From contig OW121854.1 in NCBI GenBank assembly GCA_933228895.1, forward strand, positions 59,128,609 to 59,192,608: a stretch of DNA of 64,000 bases. Direction: 5' to 3'. The position numbers and the translations under genes are program-made. Numbering within the stretch: the first letter of the stretch is position 1; each line of letters starts with the position of its first letter. Origin of the DNA: Platycnemis pennipes. Its lineage: Eukaryota; Arthropoda; Insecta; Odonata; Platycnemididae. This document shows positions 12,837 through 24,519 of the stretch, piece by piece. The notes under the pieces were generated by a model, which did not search any database, was not told the origin of the DNA, and saw only the letters and a program-made list of their open reading frames with translations.

Positions 12837-14347
12837 GGCCGTGTCCGAATTCGCCAATTATCTGCCTAAATGCTACCTTCGTAGGGAGGAGGCCATCTTG
12901 TAGGGTGTCCGAATTCGTAGGCATCACTTTAGCCTCCGAATTTAGTTATCTTATGTTGCCGTCAGCAAAGTGAGCATGAAGTGTATCCTTTTGCGACGCC
13001 ATCTTTAAATACCATCCCACAATTCTTAGCGACTTTGGAGGGTAGAAGAATGGTTGTTTTGGTAACAAAATGTAAACAATTAATTGTGCGATATTTATTG
13101 CTCATAATTGAGCCGACGAAATACTTCATGTGTGATTTTGATATAGTTTCGTTTTTTTCCCCCTTCAGAAAGATTGAAATTCAAATGTTAAAAATGACAA
13201 TGATAAATTAAATAGGCAATCCTAGTGAATAACGCAAAATAATTCGTCTATATCTTGCTAAGGTATTCAACTCGGAGTGATAAATGTTCAAAGAACATCA
13301 ATGTTTCTAGATATCTGTGGGATAGATTACTTTTCTGTTTTTTTAAACAATAATTGTAAGGCTTGTGGTTGAAGTTGCTGATATATGAGTTTTTGAAATT
13401 CGTACGGTAGTTTCCTCTTCTGCTTGGACATTATTTGTAATGAATAACGGTCGGTATTTGATAAATAAATACCGTCAGTCCCAATTTGATCACCAAAGCG
13501 TGTATTTCACCAACCTTCCATTGTACATTGTACTGCCTTAACAATGTATACGACATTGTGCCTAACCATGGATTAGCTTTTAAAATGAAGCACTTCAAAA
13601 CACATTTTGTGTAATTATAATGGAAAAAGCATTACATTACGTAAAAGAATAAGCGAATGATGATTGCTACCTGGAATATCGAGAAATGTAGGCTTTGTAA
13701 TGCTAGACGTAGGTACAAATGGCGAAAGTCTTATCACTACAGCGAGTATTTGATCAAATAATAATATAATAACAATCTCTGTCGATTGTCGAGCTTAAGC
13801 TAATGTGTGGTATTTGCTGAGAATATAGTTTTGAATGCAAAATAGAATATCTCTGATGAGCATCCTTTTAACTCCAAAAGTTAGCATTAAGGCCACTTTA
13901 CACAATACAATTTTTTGTACAATTTCTTGTACAATCGCTTGTATGAGGAAATTGTACCGTGTAAAGCGGCAAATGTGTGAACGCTTGAGCGAATGTCTGA
14001 ATGACTGTACGGAAAATAGAACCTGTTCTAATTCCATTCAGAGAAACGTACAATTTCGTTCAGTTTTTATAAGTGTTTATATAAATGTTTGTACAAGAAA
14101 TTGTACAAAAATTGTATCATGTAAAGCGGCCTTTAGAACAAAAGTTATTAAAAAATAACCGCGAGTAAAATGCCTCAGTTGAGGTTATTGCTACTCATTT
14201 GTTTTAAAGTACCATTGTTACACCGTAGGTTGAGACACTGTAGCTTTTGTCCGAATTCATGCTCCCTTTAGTCATCGGGGAATGCAGCTAATTCCTAAAT
14301 TCCTAAACATGGCTAATTCCTAATGGCTAATGAATTCGGTCACAGCC
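12837..14347. mobile_element. Non-autonomous PIF/Harbinger-type element, 1.5 kb
   Basis: The ends are inverted repeats: GGCCGTGTCCGAATTC at 12837-12852, and the complement of GGCTGTGACCGAATTC at 14332-14347 (14 of 16 bases agree). They are flanked by a direct TTA at 12834-12836 and 14348-14350. A 3-bp TTA/TAA target site is the hallmark of the PIF/Harbinger superfamily. Subterminal repeats occur: GTGTCCGAATTCG appears twice at the left and CTAATTCCTAA-type words at least twice at the right. No transposase is recognisable inside. A 243-bp MITE is inserted at 13890-14132, so the element was about 1.26 kb before that. Confidence 0.75.
13890..14132 (+). mobile_element. MITE copy 1, nested in Harbinger-type element
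   Basis: 243 bp with inverted ends of about 36 bases starting AGGCC(A/G)CTTTACAC, flanked by a TTA duplication (13887-13889 and 14133-14135). TTGTACAA palindromes occur within the terminal repeats. Two other copies lie at 28017-28260 and 57371-57591. It contains no meaningful gene; frames crossing it simply reflect the inverted repeats. Confidence 0.85.
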
Positions 14348-14350
14348 TTA

Positions 14351-14975
14351 GTGAATTTCGTGGTTCAGCTATTTTGGGTTGGCTAATAGTCAAGGAGGGG
14401 AGGTGGATGACGTAGAAGTCTTTAGTGCAGCTCCTTCGGTGAGCACCTCCTATTGCGTGTTTTATTTTATATTTTATGAGTAAGAGGCTCTGGTTAGAAG
14501 ATTAATTTTTGCACTGAATTTAATATTTCCTTTCCGTTTAACGATTTCGTGAATAAAATAGCGATTTCTATTCCGAGTAAACGCCCCTTTAGGGCATGTA
14601 GAACATGCAACGTAAATTGTGTCATCCATAGCTTTATTTTATGCGCAATCTATGATAAAAATCGGTATTGATGATATTGAATCAATGTTGAATACCACGC
14701 AGGTCTCTCAATCCCTTAATTGTGGATATGGTTGATGTTATTATCTTTCAATTCTTCTGCGTACTTCCAGAACTTCTTCTAAGAATTAAAAAGTTCCTTT
14801 TACTATTTATTGCGTAGTGAAGGTTCTGAATCCAGAGTGTATATTTACAAGTGATTGCAGGAGATGTTATTTCTGTACAAAGGGTCTACGTTGTTACGAT
14901 TGGTTAGCATTAGTTATGCAAGTACAATGTACCTGAGTGACCATTGAACCCCGTGTCGGCATTTGTACTTGTAAT
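14351..14975. other. No gene seen
   Basis: AT-rich flank of the Harbinger-type element with no recognisable feature. Confidence 0.5.
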
Positions 14976-15485
14976 TTAGTCTTCGTAATATATTTGTATT
15001 AGTTCTCTTATAACATCTCGTTTCTTTAGATTCATTATGATTAATAGTCTTTCCTTATCCCTCTCACATAATTTTTCAACGCCTCTGGTTGCGATATCAA
15101 AATTGTAAAAAATAATAATCCCTGACGAGCACCCTTTCTCCTGTTCGCCCCTGTGACCCAATGCGGAATTAAACCCCTTCGACGCACCCTTGCGACTATA
15201 CCACCTAGGGGATATCCCGAAGTAAGCCTGACCGACGACCGTCTCCCTCCCCATTCCTGTGTCAAGAAGTTGAAGGTTAACTGAGCCTACTGCGACGCCC
15301 CGATGTGGCGCTTGATTGATGAAACCTTCGGGGAATAATGGACTCCGTGGCAGAGAAAAAATAATCCTGGTCTCGGGTGGTGTTAGGCGGGGCGAGATAG
15401 AAATCTTTTTCGTTCTTAGAATTGCATATTCGATATGAAGGGAGGATAGATGGTGTGAATTGGCGAAAAGAGAGTAATAATACAA
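14976..15485 (-). CDS. Orphan open frame, 169 codons, doubtful
   Basis: This is the longest single open frame in the window. The middle third is somewhat GC-richer than its surroundings (about 15110-15340). The translation has no signal peptide, membrane segment, repeat or motif I recognise, and another minus-strand frame of 121 codons (15277-15642) overlaps it. No plausible splice-linked neighbour was found. It could be a chance frame in a GC-richer patch, part of an unknown repeat, or a lineage-specific exon; I favour chance. Confidence 0.12.
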   Translation of the reverse strand: MYYYSLFANSHHLSSLHIEYAILRTKKISISPRLTPPETRIIFSLPRSPLFPEGFINQAPHRGVAVGSVNLQLLDTGMGRETVVGQAYFGISPRWYSRKGASKGFNSALGHRGEQEKGCSSGIIIFYNFDIATRGVEKLCERDKERLLIIMNLKKRDVIRELIQIYYED

Positions 15486-15642
15486 GGTAAACAGAGAGCG
15501 AGGACGATAAATAGCCCGAGAAGCGGCGAGGGTGGGTACAAGAAGGAGTCAGGGAAGGAATACGCTTCATCATAGAATCTGAATGTTTAATAAAATAACC
15601 TCTTCTCTTTCTTTGCCATGTGATGCTGATTATAATCAGCAC

Positions 15643-18600
15643 GAATGAGCATTGTCAAACACTATTGAGCCAGTTTCACACGATCGAATATCTCTTGAAC
15701 TAAAAATGTTGAACGAGGAGTATTACATGCTGTGGATTTGTCGAAGAACATTTTCTAAAAGTTCGCTGACTCTCAATAAATATCCTTTAAGAAAACTGGA
15801 GTGATCTTCCAAAACTATAATTTTAAAAAATGTCTACCAAAAGTACCTACTTAGGCACTTACCACAGGCATTTTTATCTAAAATATTTATTTCAGGAAAA
15901 CTCAAACTTGCAAAAATGAAAAAAGTTTGGGTTTACATTACATATGTTGCCACGTTTTCATTGGACAGCAATAAAACTACAAAGACCAATAAAATATACA
16001 TATTTTTAAACGACAATGCTGGATTTCAGGTTTGTTGACGATACAATATGGACTACTGTTGTCGAGGTCGGGTTTTTCATTTACCGTTACTATTCATTGT
16101 TAAGCGCAAAATAGAAAAATAACTAAAGTTTCATCTATAAATTCAACTATCAAGGTCACAAGATTACACCGTATTGATAAGTATGCCGAAGGTTGGTAGT
16201 CGGATGTCCGTGGTTACCATTTTGCTATGGGTCCAATCACTCTGTCACTGCTTCCGCTAGTACAAAAGGGTGTCTTTTTGGTATAATTTGTGACACGGAC
16301 GTACTCCTAGTATTTCAGACTATATAATGTTCTATAATAATATAATGTTCTCCCTCAAGATGATTATTCATAATTTGATCTTCTGAGTTACATTGTAGGC
16401 ATTTTTTTATTTTTTAAAGTCCTATATCCTACCAACGTTCCTCTACTTAATTCGAGCTCATGCAGATATAATCAATTACTGTTTTTTTAATTTTTATACT
16501 ATCATTGTATAAAACTTTTGCGAAGAAATATTTTGTGTTTGGCAATAAAATGAAACTTAGTAGTTCCATTGGAACTTTACCTAATGTCCGTTTCGTAGGT
16601 AACCACGTGTCTCCCTTTAAGGAATGATGTTATACCTTACATTGACATGTTTGGTAAGCCAGTTGTTCTTAATACATAAAACGTTCCTATGGGCGCACCA
16701 GTTGTATCTTTATGGATAATTTTGCTTTCTGAAAGGCTACCTTCCAGCATCTAAAATCCTAAAATCTTTTCTATGATGGATTTTACGGTCCTCCATTGCG
16801 TTAATTAATTTTTCATTGTATTATCTTTGGAATATATTGTGTATTATTTTTTCACATAACATCGTCTTGGTTCCATCAAGCCTTTCAGTATTATCGTCAG
16901 TATCGTCAGCCTTTCAGTATTATCACTCGGGTCATAATTTAACAGTCTTTTGATATTTCTTACCTACCAAGAGCCCATTGAAATCCAAATGCATTGCTCC
17001 TTTTCCCGGACAATGGCATGACTTCGGAAAAGTATCCTCGATCGCATAAAATAATGGAATAAGGCTATTCTTGGATCCTTGAAATATGTTAATGTGCCAA
17101 AATTCTGCCCAAATCTTACTTGTAAACGTGTAGAGAAAACGTAAAAGGTACCATAGTTCCGTAAGGTCTATAAAATAATATCTCCGCCCGAGCTATATAG
17201 CCGTTACATACAGGAATGTGAATATAATTTAATAGAAAAGAAACCAAGATAAATATAATATCTTGAATAATATGCTTTGAAAAGGAAAATTTATTCCTGA
17301 AGTCATCTCTGATATATAAGTAGATTGAATGGCGCATGTCGTGGGCGTACAAATGCTTATGGCTCTAGGCGTGCGAGAAAGGAAATATTAATGGAACCGA
17401 ATATTCTATAGGCCTTTGATGTTACAGAATAGGTAGTGAAGGAAAGATAAAACTGCATATTTTATAGATTTGTAACGGATGTATATACCCTTGAATGAAT
17501 TGAGAAAAATAGAGAAAAAGTAGTGGTGCTCATTACAAGGGATTTCAAGTAAGTTACTAACTCTCGCGTGACTATGTAATATTCTCATTAGTAGGAAAGA
17601 GAAATTTCAACTTCTGAGACAGTAACTGACCTTTGAAGATTTGAGTTTGCAACCGCATTACTCTTACGGTGGAGGTCATTATTTCAATGATTTAAGACTT
17701 ACGTCCTCCGTTTATTTAACCTTTAGTCCTTTGAGTAGGACTTTTATTTCATTTCACTCTCATAGTTTATTTTCCTAACTATTTTTTTCAAGCATGGAAA
17801 CATTTTATTGCATGCAACATTCTCATTGTGGAAAAAGTATTTCAAAGCTGCTGTTTTGAGACAAATGGAAATTATCTAAACGATGGTAGATTCTGTTCCA
17901 CGGACAGAACTGCTTGCATACGTCTCATTAAGTGCTAATGAAATATGACTACCCCAAGATTTCTTTCACATTTCAGCAACTCATAAAATATTTCCACTTC
18001 ATGACCACTGGAAACGTAGGCTTTTTTTACGCACGGTTATGTATATTTTTTACGATAACCCGCTGAATTCCTTTCAATATGGTGCATTACAGGCCCAATG
18101 CTGATCATCTTTAGAGGTGAACGTAAACTGCGGTAGAATAACGTACAGTATCAAAGATTATACACGCGAATGTAGATTATATGCTTCTTAAACATAATCT
18201 AACAAGTCAACTTTATCCTTAAAATTGTATGAAAATTTATCCATTGCCCACAAATAATTCTCATTTATAATTTAATTAATTTATGAGCATAAAATAGCGC
18301 TAATGCTTCACGAGTATGGTCGGCCTCAATATTTTTCCGTGGTATTTCCTTGGAAGTACTTCCATTGTATTCATATCCTACAACTTTGAACTTCGTTGTG
18401 AAATTCTTTCTCGCGTCAAAAATTCTTTATTTCCGCGTCGATCTAACGTAGAAAAGCTCGCCTTTTCTCCTTCTCCTTGCCTCCCTAATAAAAATGTAAA
18501 GTCACTAATCCTCCCTCTGGCTTCCGCATTCGCTTGTCTCAAGGCTCATTCAAGTTCACAATATTGCGTGGGCTTATCTAGCATCCCTCCTCTCCATCTG

Positions 18601-19388
18601 GAAATTCTCTTTCTCCCACGCCGTATTCACTCACCCGGGAAGCCTTGTGTCATCAGAAAGCTTTTGCGGACGAATCTTCCCAACCTCTTCTGCGTCCATT
18701 TCCAGCTAATCTTATGGGGTCGTAGATGTTCTGCTGCTCGGAAGTAGGAACCCCACCATTGAATTTCCTCATCATTAGCCTAGATGCACCATGCTTCAGT
18801 TCCGTAAGCGTACAATGTGTATTTTTTTTATTCTTCATCGTGTCGCGAATGGTTTATGTACACTTTCCATCTTCTGCCAACATTTTTCTCTGATATCAGA
18901 TGAACCTAAATTTTAGGGCTTAGTTTTATACCGAAGGGACTGCCGCCTTTAGGCTGCCATCTTAGAAGTCAGCCATTCATATCCTCTTGTCTTTCATTAT
19001 ATTGCTCCTTCTCATTACCTTAGCAGTCTCTCTTTTACTTCATCTCTTGGTGGAGCGTCAACATTAACAGAGAGTACTCTACCTTTTATTATTGGGAGTA
19101 TTGTTACCTTTTACTTGGGAGATATCCGTGAAAGCACGTTAAGTGAAGGAAAAATACAGGACTATTAATGTAAAGAGGGTATTTCCTTCATAAAAGAAAA
19201 CAGAATTCATAAATTGCGATTCGTAGATCCCACTATAAATGTATTTGTTACACGCAATTAATTTGGATTGTGAAATTATTGATTATAATAAAATGAAGTC
19301 TTAATATTAGGTTAATTTAAAAAAATCCATAAACGGTGGAACTACAGCAGCATTGTTGTTGACGCCGTAGATACGTAGTTTACATTGC
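15643..19388. other. No gene seen; minor tandem duplications
   Basis: A long AT-rich stretch. Small local duplications occur: AGCCTTTCAGTATTATC appears twice about 29 bases apart (16879-16925), and TATAATGTTCT twice near 16323-16350. A 143-codon plus frame at 18316-18747 lies in a C/T-rich patch and shows no domain. No element boundaries were recognised. Confidence 0.45.
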
Positions 19389-19404
19389 TAATGGCCGGTT
19401 GCAC

Positions 19405-19565
19405 GAACGATACATATGTATTCAATAAAGTTATGAGACTCATAACCCCTAGCAACCATTCAATAAGTGTTGCATGAACGTTCAATAAGTTTATGAGTTC
19501 CATAAACTGTCAGATAACTTATCGAACCAAATTGGTGGGGTTAAAAGCTTATGAGTTCCATAATA
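19405..19565. repeat. Left subterminal palindromic repeats of the Harbinger element
   Basis: GTTATGAGACTCATAAC (19430-19446) is a perfect 17-bp palindrome. AGTTTATG-AGTTC-CATAAACT (19488-19508) is an inverted repeat with a 5-base centre. A third TTATGAGTTCCATAA word follows near 19548-19562. The same word family forms the right-end hairpin. Such sites are plausible binding sites for the transposase or its Myb partner; that role is inference. Confidence 0.7.
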
Positions 19566-20820
19566 ACACAATATGGCGGATTGGTAATCAGATGTTTGGA
19601 AGTGTCATTGCTTGAGGATTGATTTTATTGAAAGAAAAAGTTCGTTTTTTCAAGTTATTCGACATTTACTTCCACCTAACAAGCTTATAAGTCATATTTG
19701 ACAACCAGGTATGCATATAATAACTAAACATTCCATATTTTCCTTTATTTGAATTGTCATGGATTGCCGATTTACTGTGGATTGCTTTTGCACGGTTTGA
19801 AAGGTTCATATTTTGCGGTACGAAAAAATTCTAAACGTAAATACGCAAGCCGCAAATACAAATATGCAAGAGTGCAGTGATCATCTGTGGCAATCTGTTT
19901 ATTTGAGTTTCGGTGTTCGTATTCAATTATATTTAGGTTTTAACGTGTGTAATAACTGCAACGAACTTGTTAATGTGAAGGTCATTTCTTTCGGTTGTAG
20001 TGTGCAATTGCATTCTTTTAATAAGTACGTAGATAAACTCGTTGTTTCCTTTAATTGTCTCGATGATGTGTTTCTGCTACGTTGATGTGGTTCGCCCTTC
20101 TCCCACACGTGTTTTCTCATATTCATTTCAAACGTTAAAACTCACAACCATTACAATAGCGAGTTATTATACAGTGTTACTCAATATTATAATGAACTGG
20201 AGAATTGAGGCGGATGTTTTCCCCTCTCTGTTATTCCTAAGGTTAATATTTGTTAAGTAGGTACAGTGAAATAATTGGATCAGAAAAAGGGAAGTTTGTT
20301 TTTTTCCAGTTGAATGGCCACATAATTTAAATTAGATTTTATCACAGTGAATGTTTGTGACCACAAAACAGTATTACTGGTATATTTAGTTAATTAGAGT
20401 ATTAACCGTTTCTTAATTACGAACGTGCTCATAAACGTTGAGTTGCTTAAAAGGCCAAAGTAATAGATCTTAGTTTAAAGTCTTCGGTAGTTTCAAGGTG
20501 GTGAAAGGTACATATTATCTCGACCTATTTATTGAACTAAAATCTAAGAGCGTTGAGGGGTAGAGAATATTTTATATTACTATGACTTGAGCTTGGAAAA
20601 AGGGATTCTTACTTGATTTTAATGGAATGATCTGCATTAGAATTCTGAAAGCATTGTTTTGGCCCTGAAAACCAGTAATGGTGCAGTTGGTGAAGATTTA
20701 TAGGTGCTACCTACTAGGTATAGGTACTAGGAATGTCTACTGTTCACTAGAATTTCTCTCCTAGTGGTATACAGGATCAACTAAAATAATCACTGTTTAA
20801 TTAGTTTTTTATTTCATAGG

Positions 20821-21084
20821 ATGGATCTGAGTGAAGCATCATCCACTTCTTCAAATGAAGAAATAATGTATGTATTAAGAAATGTTCCAAGAATGAGCAT
20901 TTTCCGAGAGCGATTAGATCCTTTCAATATTTATAATGAATCAGAATTCAAGGAACTATTCAGATTACCCAAGCAGCTTGTTATGGATCTTCTACAGAAA
21001 TTTGAAAACAATTTGAAGCCGATCTCCAAAAGGAGCAAGCCTATTACTGCTATTTCTTTACTGCTGCATTGTACTTCGCTGTAA
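20821..21084 (+). pseudogene. PIF/Harbinger transposase, N-terminal fragment
   Basis: 88 codons from ATG. An acidic start is followed by 'RERLDPFNIYNESEF', then 'LFRLPKQLVMDLLQKF' and 'SKRSKPITAISLLLH'. In HARBI1-type transposases this is the helix-rich N-terminal region preceding the DDE nuclease. The match stops at about codon 81, where the consensus would continue into the conserved LRFYA(T/S)G segment. Everything beyond, including all catalytic acidic residues, is missing. The ATG follows a T-rich tract ending in AG (about 20800-20819), resembling a 3' splice site, so the intact gene may have had an intron upstream. Confidence 0.85.
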
Positions 21085-21235
21085 TTTCCTCCCATGCTGC
21101 CACTTTTTCTTTTGAGAAAACGGCATCCGTCCTTTTATTTTCCACTATTTGTCGTTTTTCTCCCACCAATTCTACAATGATGTTTCTCTCGAATTCATTG
21201 AAATTTTTCCCCGCTTTGCCATTATGCACCTCTTC
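21050..21235 (-). pseudogene. Myb/SANT-like partner protein, N-terminal fragment
   Basis: The minus strand is open for about 60 codons and contains 'NFNEFERNIIVELVGEK', then 'IVENKRTDAVFSKEK' and 'AAWEEITAKYN', ending at TAG (21052-21050). This is the first part of the zeste/Adf-1-like Myb/SANT DNA-binding domain that accompanies many Harbinger transposases as the second gene. A TAA precedes the frame and no in-frame ATG precedes the domain, so the start is lost or frameshifted. It overlaps the end of the transposase fragment on the other strand, placing the deletion junction near 21060. Confidence 0.85.
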
Positions 21236-21403
21236 TTACCGTATTTTGAACTGTTTTGAACTTTCGCTCGTCAAGTTTGTTTACTATCTCCAACGGTGCG
21301 ACTGTAGTGTCATCTTGTGGCAGTTTATTGTACTTCGTGCTCTAAGCAATAGCTATCGAGAGATTGTTTATTAGCCCGATTGTTTCTTGCAACCCGAAAA
21401 ACG

Positions 21404-21436
21404 CTATGAGCTCCATAAGTTTATGGAACTCATAGC
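21404..21436. repeat. Right subterminal hairpin of the Harbinger element
   Basis: CTATGAGCTCCATAA (21404-21418) and TTATGGAACTCATAG (21422-21436) form 15-base arms with one mismatch and a 3-base centre. The half-site is the same as in the left subterminal repeats, which supports both ends belonging to one element. Confidence 0.75.
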
Positions 21437-21477
21437 TATCGAATACATAGCGGAAGTTTAGTGCAACCGGCCATAAG

Positions 21478-22099
21478 TATAGGAAATGTTCCTCGCCTGA
21501 AAGTACGTAAGCTGTACCCATAGTGCATGATGCATGCATTAACAACGAATCCCTTATTACTATGTAGATAGAAGCTCCGGTGAACATGTAACCTCCTACG
21601 CTCCCCGATAGTTTCCTGCTTTCATAAAATTCTCGGCAGCTATTCATGGTGAAAGTTCGTACCATGCGTAGTTAAATGAATAACTGTTTTTGAATGAATA
21701 AATGATTATATACAATAGTAAATATTTCTCAAATACTTGTTAATGTGTTTTCACTGAGTCCATCCTCGGTAGTTAAGAGGCGTTCGCAGTACCACCTATT
21801 GGCAGTTAGAAGAAAATGTACGAACTGACGACGTCACACGTAGAATTTACGAGCATTCAATATTTTGCCGTCGTGATTTCGTGCCGTTGAAAAGTTTCAC
21901 TTTTTAATTAAATAGGAAATTACATAACGACATTATTTAAATCGAAAGACTTCAAAAAAATTCATACTCCATGGCTTATTAACAATTGAAAACTTCCCCT
22001 ATTTAATCTACTCTTTCAGTTAATTTCGAGTGCTGGTTTAATATACAATTTTACTTACTACTTATGCATTCAAGTTTTATTCTGTTCTTCAATTACAAT
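21478..22099. other. No gene seen
   Basis: AT-rich flank. A 107-codon minus frame starting at 21665 ends inside the Harbinger right end and is not credible as a gene. Confidence 0.5.
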
Positions 22100-22190
22100 T
22101 ATGCGTCTTTAGGAGAGTGGTAGTCGAGTAGGCAGAGCATTGGGCTGGTAACCGGAGATCCTGGGTTGAATCCCGAGGGTGCATTTAAAC
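22100..22190 (+). repeat. tRNA-like sequence (SINE head)
   Basis: An A-box-like 'TAGTCGAGTAGGCAGAGC' and a B-box 'GGGTTGAATCC' (about 22163-22173) have tRNA-like spacing. The anticodon stem pairs poorly. I read it as a SINE head or tRNA pseudogene, not a functional tRNA gene. Confidence 0.55.
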
Positions 22191-23328
22191 GTGTTTCAGA
22201 AAAACAAGTGGATTTATTTACTGGGAACTAGAACTTTTAGTGACTCATGCGGTGACACAAGGAAAGGAACTGGCTTCCATACCCTGATTTGTGAATTTTA
22301 CTCACCGTTCGGCTTAGTATTTGGTGAGCTGTGCCGTCAACGAACTGACCAAACTTCAGGTTGTTCAGAACTTGCGTGTTTTTGCGATCCGCATTACTTT
22401 GTTCAAAAGGGCGTCTCCATAGTTCATAACTTAAATGGAGTTAAATTTTGCTGGAAGGGTATTTTCATTACTCGTGTAGTACTATTGCTCGAGAAAGTTG
22501 GTGCGAGGCTTGTGCTTGTTAAAGTACTTGGTTTTATGACATTACTAGCTATAATCATATGAAAATATCAAAACATAATTTCCATTAAAACAAAAACGTT
22601 TTGCTTAGTGTGTTCTTGCGTGCAAACCCAGCGGAGTTCTTGCACTGTATTATTTCATTCGTAATAAGAGAAATTTCTCTTTCCATCGATCGAACTTTTT
22701 TTTCCTGGCTTATTGCATGCATACGGACCAGCCCCTTCTAATCTATCCCTCGTCATACCTCAGAGGTTAGTACTGCAGGTAAAGGTAATTATTGCCATTT
22801 CACTGCGGTAGCAAAACCTTCTATAACTATTATTTATTTTGCGTAAGTTGGTATTTTCTGGTTGTATGGAACTTAGCAAGCAATAAGCGAAATTTCATAG
22901 GTGCATACGGCTTCTCTGGTGAAAGTGAATGTTAGTGATAATAATATATAAATATGTATAAATGATATATTCAGCAAGGAACTAAATTTAATTATGGCTA
23001 TTAAGGAAAATGAATAGTGAACAGGACTGATTGAGATGTACGCAACGCGGAGCTCTGATGAATTCATGCTTGTAATTACCACTTTGAATATTACAACCTC
23101 CAACCACTTTGAACATCTATGCATCGGAAGTATTTTATCATCCTTTCTTAGTAGCGTAAAAGCGTTAGATTTGAATGCCACGACTGCGGAGAACATCCGA
23201 AAATTCAGTGTCTCGCTGCGAATAATTTGTTTTGAGGCAATTTACCTTAGATGAACATAAATTGTTTTCCAAGTTTTCCTTTATCAAATTTTATTCAAAT
23301 CCTGAAAATTTGCTTTCTTTCATTCTTG
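22191..23328. other. No gene seen
   Basis: AT-rich DNA. A 127-codon plus frame (22179-22562) begins inside the tRNA-like sequence and shows no recognisable domain. Confidence 0.45.
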
Positions 23329-23394
23329 AGAGAGGAGATTAAAGTATATGTAAAGAGTATATCTTCAAGAGAGGAGATTAAAGTATATGTAAAG
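23329..23394 (+). repeat. 27-bp exact direct duplication, 39-bp period
   Basis: A 27-base segment starting AGAGAGGAGATT occurs at 23329-23355 and again at 23368-23394. The period of 39 is a multiple of three, so an 86-codon plus frame (23251-23511) encodes EEIKVYVK twice. The frame itself is otherwise unremarkable, so the in-frame spacing may be chance. Confidence 0.85.
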
Positions 23395-24519
23395 AACCTT
23401 CTTCTACCTAATACTGTTCGACGTAAAGTAAAACATAAGGACTCCCTACCATGCTGGACTCACTTTATGCATAATTATGGCTTATATTTTGCAATAAATG
23501 AACGGCAGTGACTGCCAAATTTATCTTAATTTTGATGGAAATAGAAAGAAAAAATCTTCTAAAAGCGATTCAATGAAAAACGTTTTTATTTACTGGCAAA
23601 TATTTGAAGTACTTTTTTTTGCTTGGTTCAGTATAGGCTTTTGAGCTTTCAAGCTCTGTTGGCAGATAATTTTTCTCTCCAGTTTACATTTTTTTTATCA
23701 CAATCGTCTGTCTACTTTTGTCATGGAATGTTCTTTTAAAATATTGCGTTTTTTCTCTATGTGAAAATAAACCTAAAAATGCAAGTAGTTTTTCTACATG
23801 GGCAGCAAAACTCTGACAGCAGATAGGGTCGCCAATTGGATGAAAAACTGTTTTCCGACTGTTAACTCATTCCTAGAACCTTTATACGTTTCCTAATATC
23901 CTTTTCCATGCAGAACAATTGAAGAATATGGCACATCTATCAGTATAGGGTGCACTAAATCCCTTATTGCGGAAGCGAAACATCAACCAAGTGCCCATGC
24001 ACGCAAAGGAATTGCGCGGTACTTGAGAATCGAGATGCGGATTTTCGCTTTTTTCCTTCATTATTTCTGCCTTCCTCTCCTCTTTAACTAGGAGGACATA
24101 ATGGAGCAATGCTAAGTTATTTTAAGCATCATAATGCATTCTCCTACTCCTACTCTGAAGAACGGCGTATAGTTTCAGTAATGAAATACTCGCGTGTTAG
24201 ACGCAGATGACGCGGCGCGTGAAACGAGGCGTAGGGATGGTATATCAAGTTAAATCATTGGCAGAGGGCTACCAGTACTAGAAACATTTAACTTAGAGAT
24301 TACCTACTTTTCTTTCCTCGGATAGCAGATTGTACGTACCGTACGGAGCAGTTGCTATTCCGAGTGCCATCTTTGGAACAAGTACTGCAAATAAAGAGTG
24401 ATAATAATATAGAGGACTTTTACGCCCAAAACATTTCGCTAATGTGGAATTATATTAGATTTGAATAGTTTAGTACATGTTTTGGATAGTAAATGGGTAA
24501 ATACATTAAAAAATCTACG
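23395..24519. other. No gene seen
   Basis: AT-rich sequence with a slightly GC-richer spot around 24200. No element or gene is recognisable. Confidence 0.45.

Larger units (their letters stand above)
19392..21474. mobile_element. PIF/Harbinger element, 2.1-kb deletion derivative
   Basis: A perfect 13-bp terminal inverted repeat, TGGCCGGTTGCAC (19392-19404) and its complement (21462-21474), is flanked by TAA on both sides (19389-19391 and 21475-21477). Inside lie the N-terminal part of a Harbinger transposase (plus strand) and the N-terminal part of a Myb/SANT-like protein (minus strand), meeting near 21060. This matches the two-gene layout of autonomous Harbinger elements with most of both genes deleted. 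The ends carry palindromic subterminal repeats. It cannot mobilise itself, because the DDE nuclease domain is absent. Confidence 0.9.

Noticed and set aside
18316..18747. 143-codon plus-strand frame as a gene
   Set aside because: It sits in a C/T-rich patch, has a Leu/Ser/Pro/Phe-rich translation and shows no domain or splice-linked neighbour.
22179..22562. 127-codon plus-strand frame as a secreted Cys-containing protein
   Set aside because: It starts within a tRNA-like repeat, has no signal peptide at its start and no recognised cysteine framework.
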